Assembly (NCBI RefSeq): GCF_006517815.1
Contig: NZ_CP041198.1
Location: 2,356,001-2,420,000 of the forward strand
From: Pseudarthrobacter sp. NIBRBAC000502770
GTDB taxonomy: Bacteria; Actinomycetota; Actinomycetes; Actinomycetales; Micrococcaceae
DNA length: 64,000 bases
Direction of reading: 5' to 3'
A program made the position numbers and the translations under genes. Within the stretch, counting starts at the first letter, position 1. Every line of letters starts with the position of its first letter. Positions 62,736 to 64,000 of this stretch are shown here, piece after piece. Below the pieces are notes generated by a model. That model did no database searches and was not told where the DNA came from. It was given only the letters and a program-made list of their open reading frames with translations.

Positions 62736-63106
62736 GCGCCCACGTCGAAGTCGCCGGTGGCAAGGCGATTCTGACCCTTCGCCCGGACGGGATCCTGCAG
62801 CTCGTCTGGGCACCGGGCGCGTACGTTGATGAGGACGACGCCGTCTCAGCCGTCACCATGATGAACCAGGTCAGCCCGGACCATGACCGGCCGCTGCTGG
62901 TCGATATGCGGAACATTGGGAACACCTCGACGCGGGCCAGGGATGTTTTCGTGCGTCCGCATGCGGTTTCACGGGTGGCTCTGCTCGGCGAATCCCCTGT
63001 GGACGAGGTGATCGCCAGCTTCTTCACGGGCGTCCGCCAGCCCCAACGCCCCACCCGATACTTCACGTCTGAGGCCAAAGCGCTGAGCTGGCTGTCCGGC
63101 GGCTGA
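62732..63106 (+). CDS. STAS/SpoIIAA-like domain protein
   Basis: This 124-residue protein has an alternating strand/helix pattern with RPLLVDMRNIGNTSTRARDVFV and RVALLGESPVDEVIASFFTG, like the small STAS-like (DUF7793-type) proteins frequent in Arthrobacter next to signalling genes. No phosphorylatable Ser can be assigned with confidence. It may act as a regulatory partner of the membrane sensor that follows after 136 bases. It is expressed through a possible leader peptide. Confidence 0.65.
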   Translation: MSAHVEVAGGKAILTLRPDGILQLVWAPGAYVDEDDAVSAVTMMNQVSPDHDRPLLVDMRNIGNTSTRARDVFVRPHAVSRVALLGESPVDEVIASFFTGVRQPQRPTRYFTSEAKALSWLSGG

Positions 63107-63242
63107 CCGGCCGGCCTCAGGCAGCCGGGACTGGCCAGGCGTAGACCGGAGGGCGGCGTTCAGTCCCCGCGTTGGTGTTGATTGGGGTGCTTTCGGGGTA
63201 GGTTTCCTTTGAGAGGCGATCAGGGCAAGGACAGGGGAGGCC

Positions 63243-64000
63243 ATGCTTTTTGAGCCGTTATATGCGTACTACCGCGCCTTGGGCCCGAGGGGCCGGGCGG
63301 TGTTGTTCCAGCTTCCGTTGTCGATAACGATGATGCTGGTGACGATCCTGACGAGGATCCTGAATCCTGAACTGGCCTGGTCGGGGCCATTTCTGTACAG
63401 CCTTGGAATCCATCTCTTCCTTCTTGCCGCCTGCGCCCTGGTGCCCTGGCGGCGCGTGCCCGAACGGGCGGTGCTCATCATCCCGTTGCTGGACTGCCTG
63501 GCCATCGGAATCACCCGCGAGGCCGCAGACCAGTACCTCGCAGTTCTGGGATTTCTGCTGGTCTTCCCGGTGGTGTGGCTGGCCGCAGACCGGCGCCGCA
63601 GCGGTGTCCTGCTGGCGATCCTCTTCACGGTCCTTAGCGCGGTCCTTCCGCCGGTCATCCTGGGCACAGGCTTTGACGGACCAGACTTCATCCGGATCGT
63701 GCTCCTGCCCGTTATTGTCGGAGCGATCGCGCTCACGGCCTATGCGATCGCCAACGCCCTCTCCCTGCAGCGGCGCCAGCTGGAGGCGCAGGCCTGTGAG
63801 GTTCGGGACCTGCTGGCCGCCAGCGAGGAGCGTGAGCGTCTCATCGGCACTGTCATGGATACCGTCAGCGTTGGCGTCTGTGCCCTCGACGCCCAGGGCG
63901 GCATCGTCCTGATGAACCACCAGCTCAGCAGCCGCGTGGGTAGGACCATCACGGGCACACCCACGCCCGATGACCACGCCGACTGCCCTGTCTACGGCGC
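63243..64000 (+). CDS. Membrane sensor protein with PAS-like domain, cut by window edge
   Basis: The first 252 residues are visible. Six or so hydrophobic helices (residues about 15-175) are followed by a coiled-coil linker (LQRRQLEAQACEVRDLLAASEERERL). A PAS-like start then appears (IGTVMDTVSVGVCALDAQGGIVLMNHQL). The output domain, a histidine kinase or diguanylate cyclase, would lie beyond the edge. GGGGAGG lies 2 bases from the ATG at 63243, which is a tight spacing. TTGATT/TAGGTT boxes at 63178-63204 are a possible promoter. The ligand is unknown. Confidence 0.75.
   Translation, partial: MLFEPLYAYYRALGPRGRAVLFQLPLSITMMLVTILTRILNPELAWSGPFLYSLGIHLFLLAACALVPWRRVPERAVLIIPLLDCLAIGITREAADQYLAVLGFLLVFPVVWLAADRRRSGVLLAILFTVLSAVLPPVILGTGFDGPDFIRIVLLPVIVGAIALTAYAIANALSLQRRQLEAQACEVRDLLAASEERERLIGTVMDTVSVGVCALDAQGGIVLMNHQLSSRVGRTITGTPTPDDHADCPVYG

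Overview
This window is high-GC actinobacterial DNA, most likely from Arthrobacter or Pseudarthrobacter (Micrococcaceae). The evidence is the gene content and order (gluABCD, a dapE/dapD divergent pair, fdxA-dapC, typA, xseAB-ispH-ychF-rmuC), strong G/C at third codon positions, GTG starts, and many starts with no Shine-Dalgarno but a TANNNT box 6-8 bases upstream, which suggests leaderless mRNAs. The genus is inferred from style and synteny; no database was searched.

Positions 1 to about 48,300 look like ordinary chromosome. In order: a LOG-family gene cut by the left edge; a glutamate-type ABC uptake operon (gluABCD); lysine/diaminopimelate genes dapE and dapD, divergent from a 51-base spacer, with dapC and fdxA about 6 kb further on; a secreted lysozyme-like protein; a TetR regulator with an operator-like palindrome at its start; galE; citrate synthase gltA with a CRP/GlxR-like box upstream; an AbiEi-like protein; typA; an SGNH hydrolase; a peptide ABC operon (dppA-B-C-DF) with an iron-box-like palindrome upstream, followed upstream by a second solute-binding lipoprotein; a PhrB-type photolyase with no FeS-cluster cysteines; ychF, rmuC, ispH, xseA, xseB, ppk2, alaA; an osmoprotectant ABC operon; pirin, a BadF-type sugar kinase, a LysR/MFS divergent pair, two Lrp/AsnC regulators, a second MFS exporter, corA and small membrane proteins.

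At 48,326-48,367 lies only the 3' half of a tRNA-Ala gene, followed by repeated sequence blocks, a small excisionase-like gene and a tyrosine integrase. This is the signature of an element integrated at a tRNA gene. No intact tRNA-Ala appears before the window ends, so the element's right end is not fixed. Its cargo, to roughly 62.6 kb, is mixed. It includes an MbcA/Xre-like antitoxin-type gene with an unusual HAD protein, a DUF6308-like gene, two tiny membrane proteins, a repeat-rich AT-spiked non-coding block, a 72-base tandem repeat array, an excalibur-domain surface protein paired with a class F sortase, an HNH endonuclease, an EVE-like/HNH protein resembling modification-dependent restriction enzymes, a PIN_8 protein, a GIY-YIG pseudogene interrupted by aldehyde-dehydrogenase debris, and a CoiA-like nuclease. 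The EVE/HNH and CoiA-like genes share a near-identical 17-base upstream motif. Together the right third reads as a decaying mobile island carrying probable defence genes. The last two genes (STAS-like protein and a membrane sensor cut by the right edge) may be element or chromosome.
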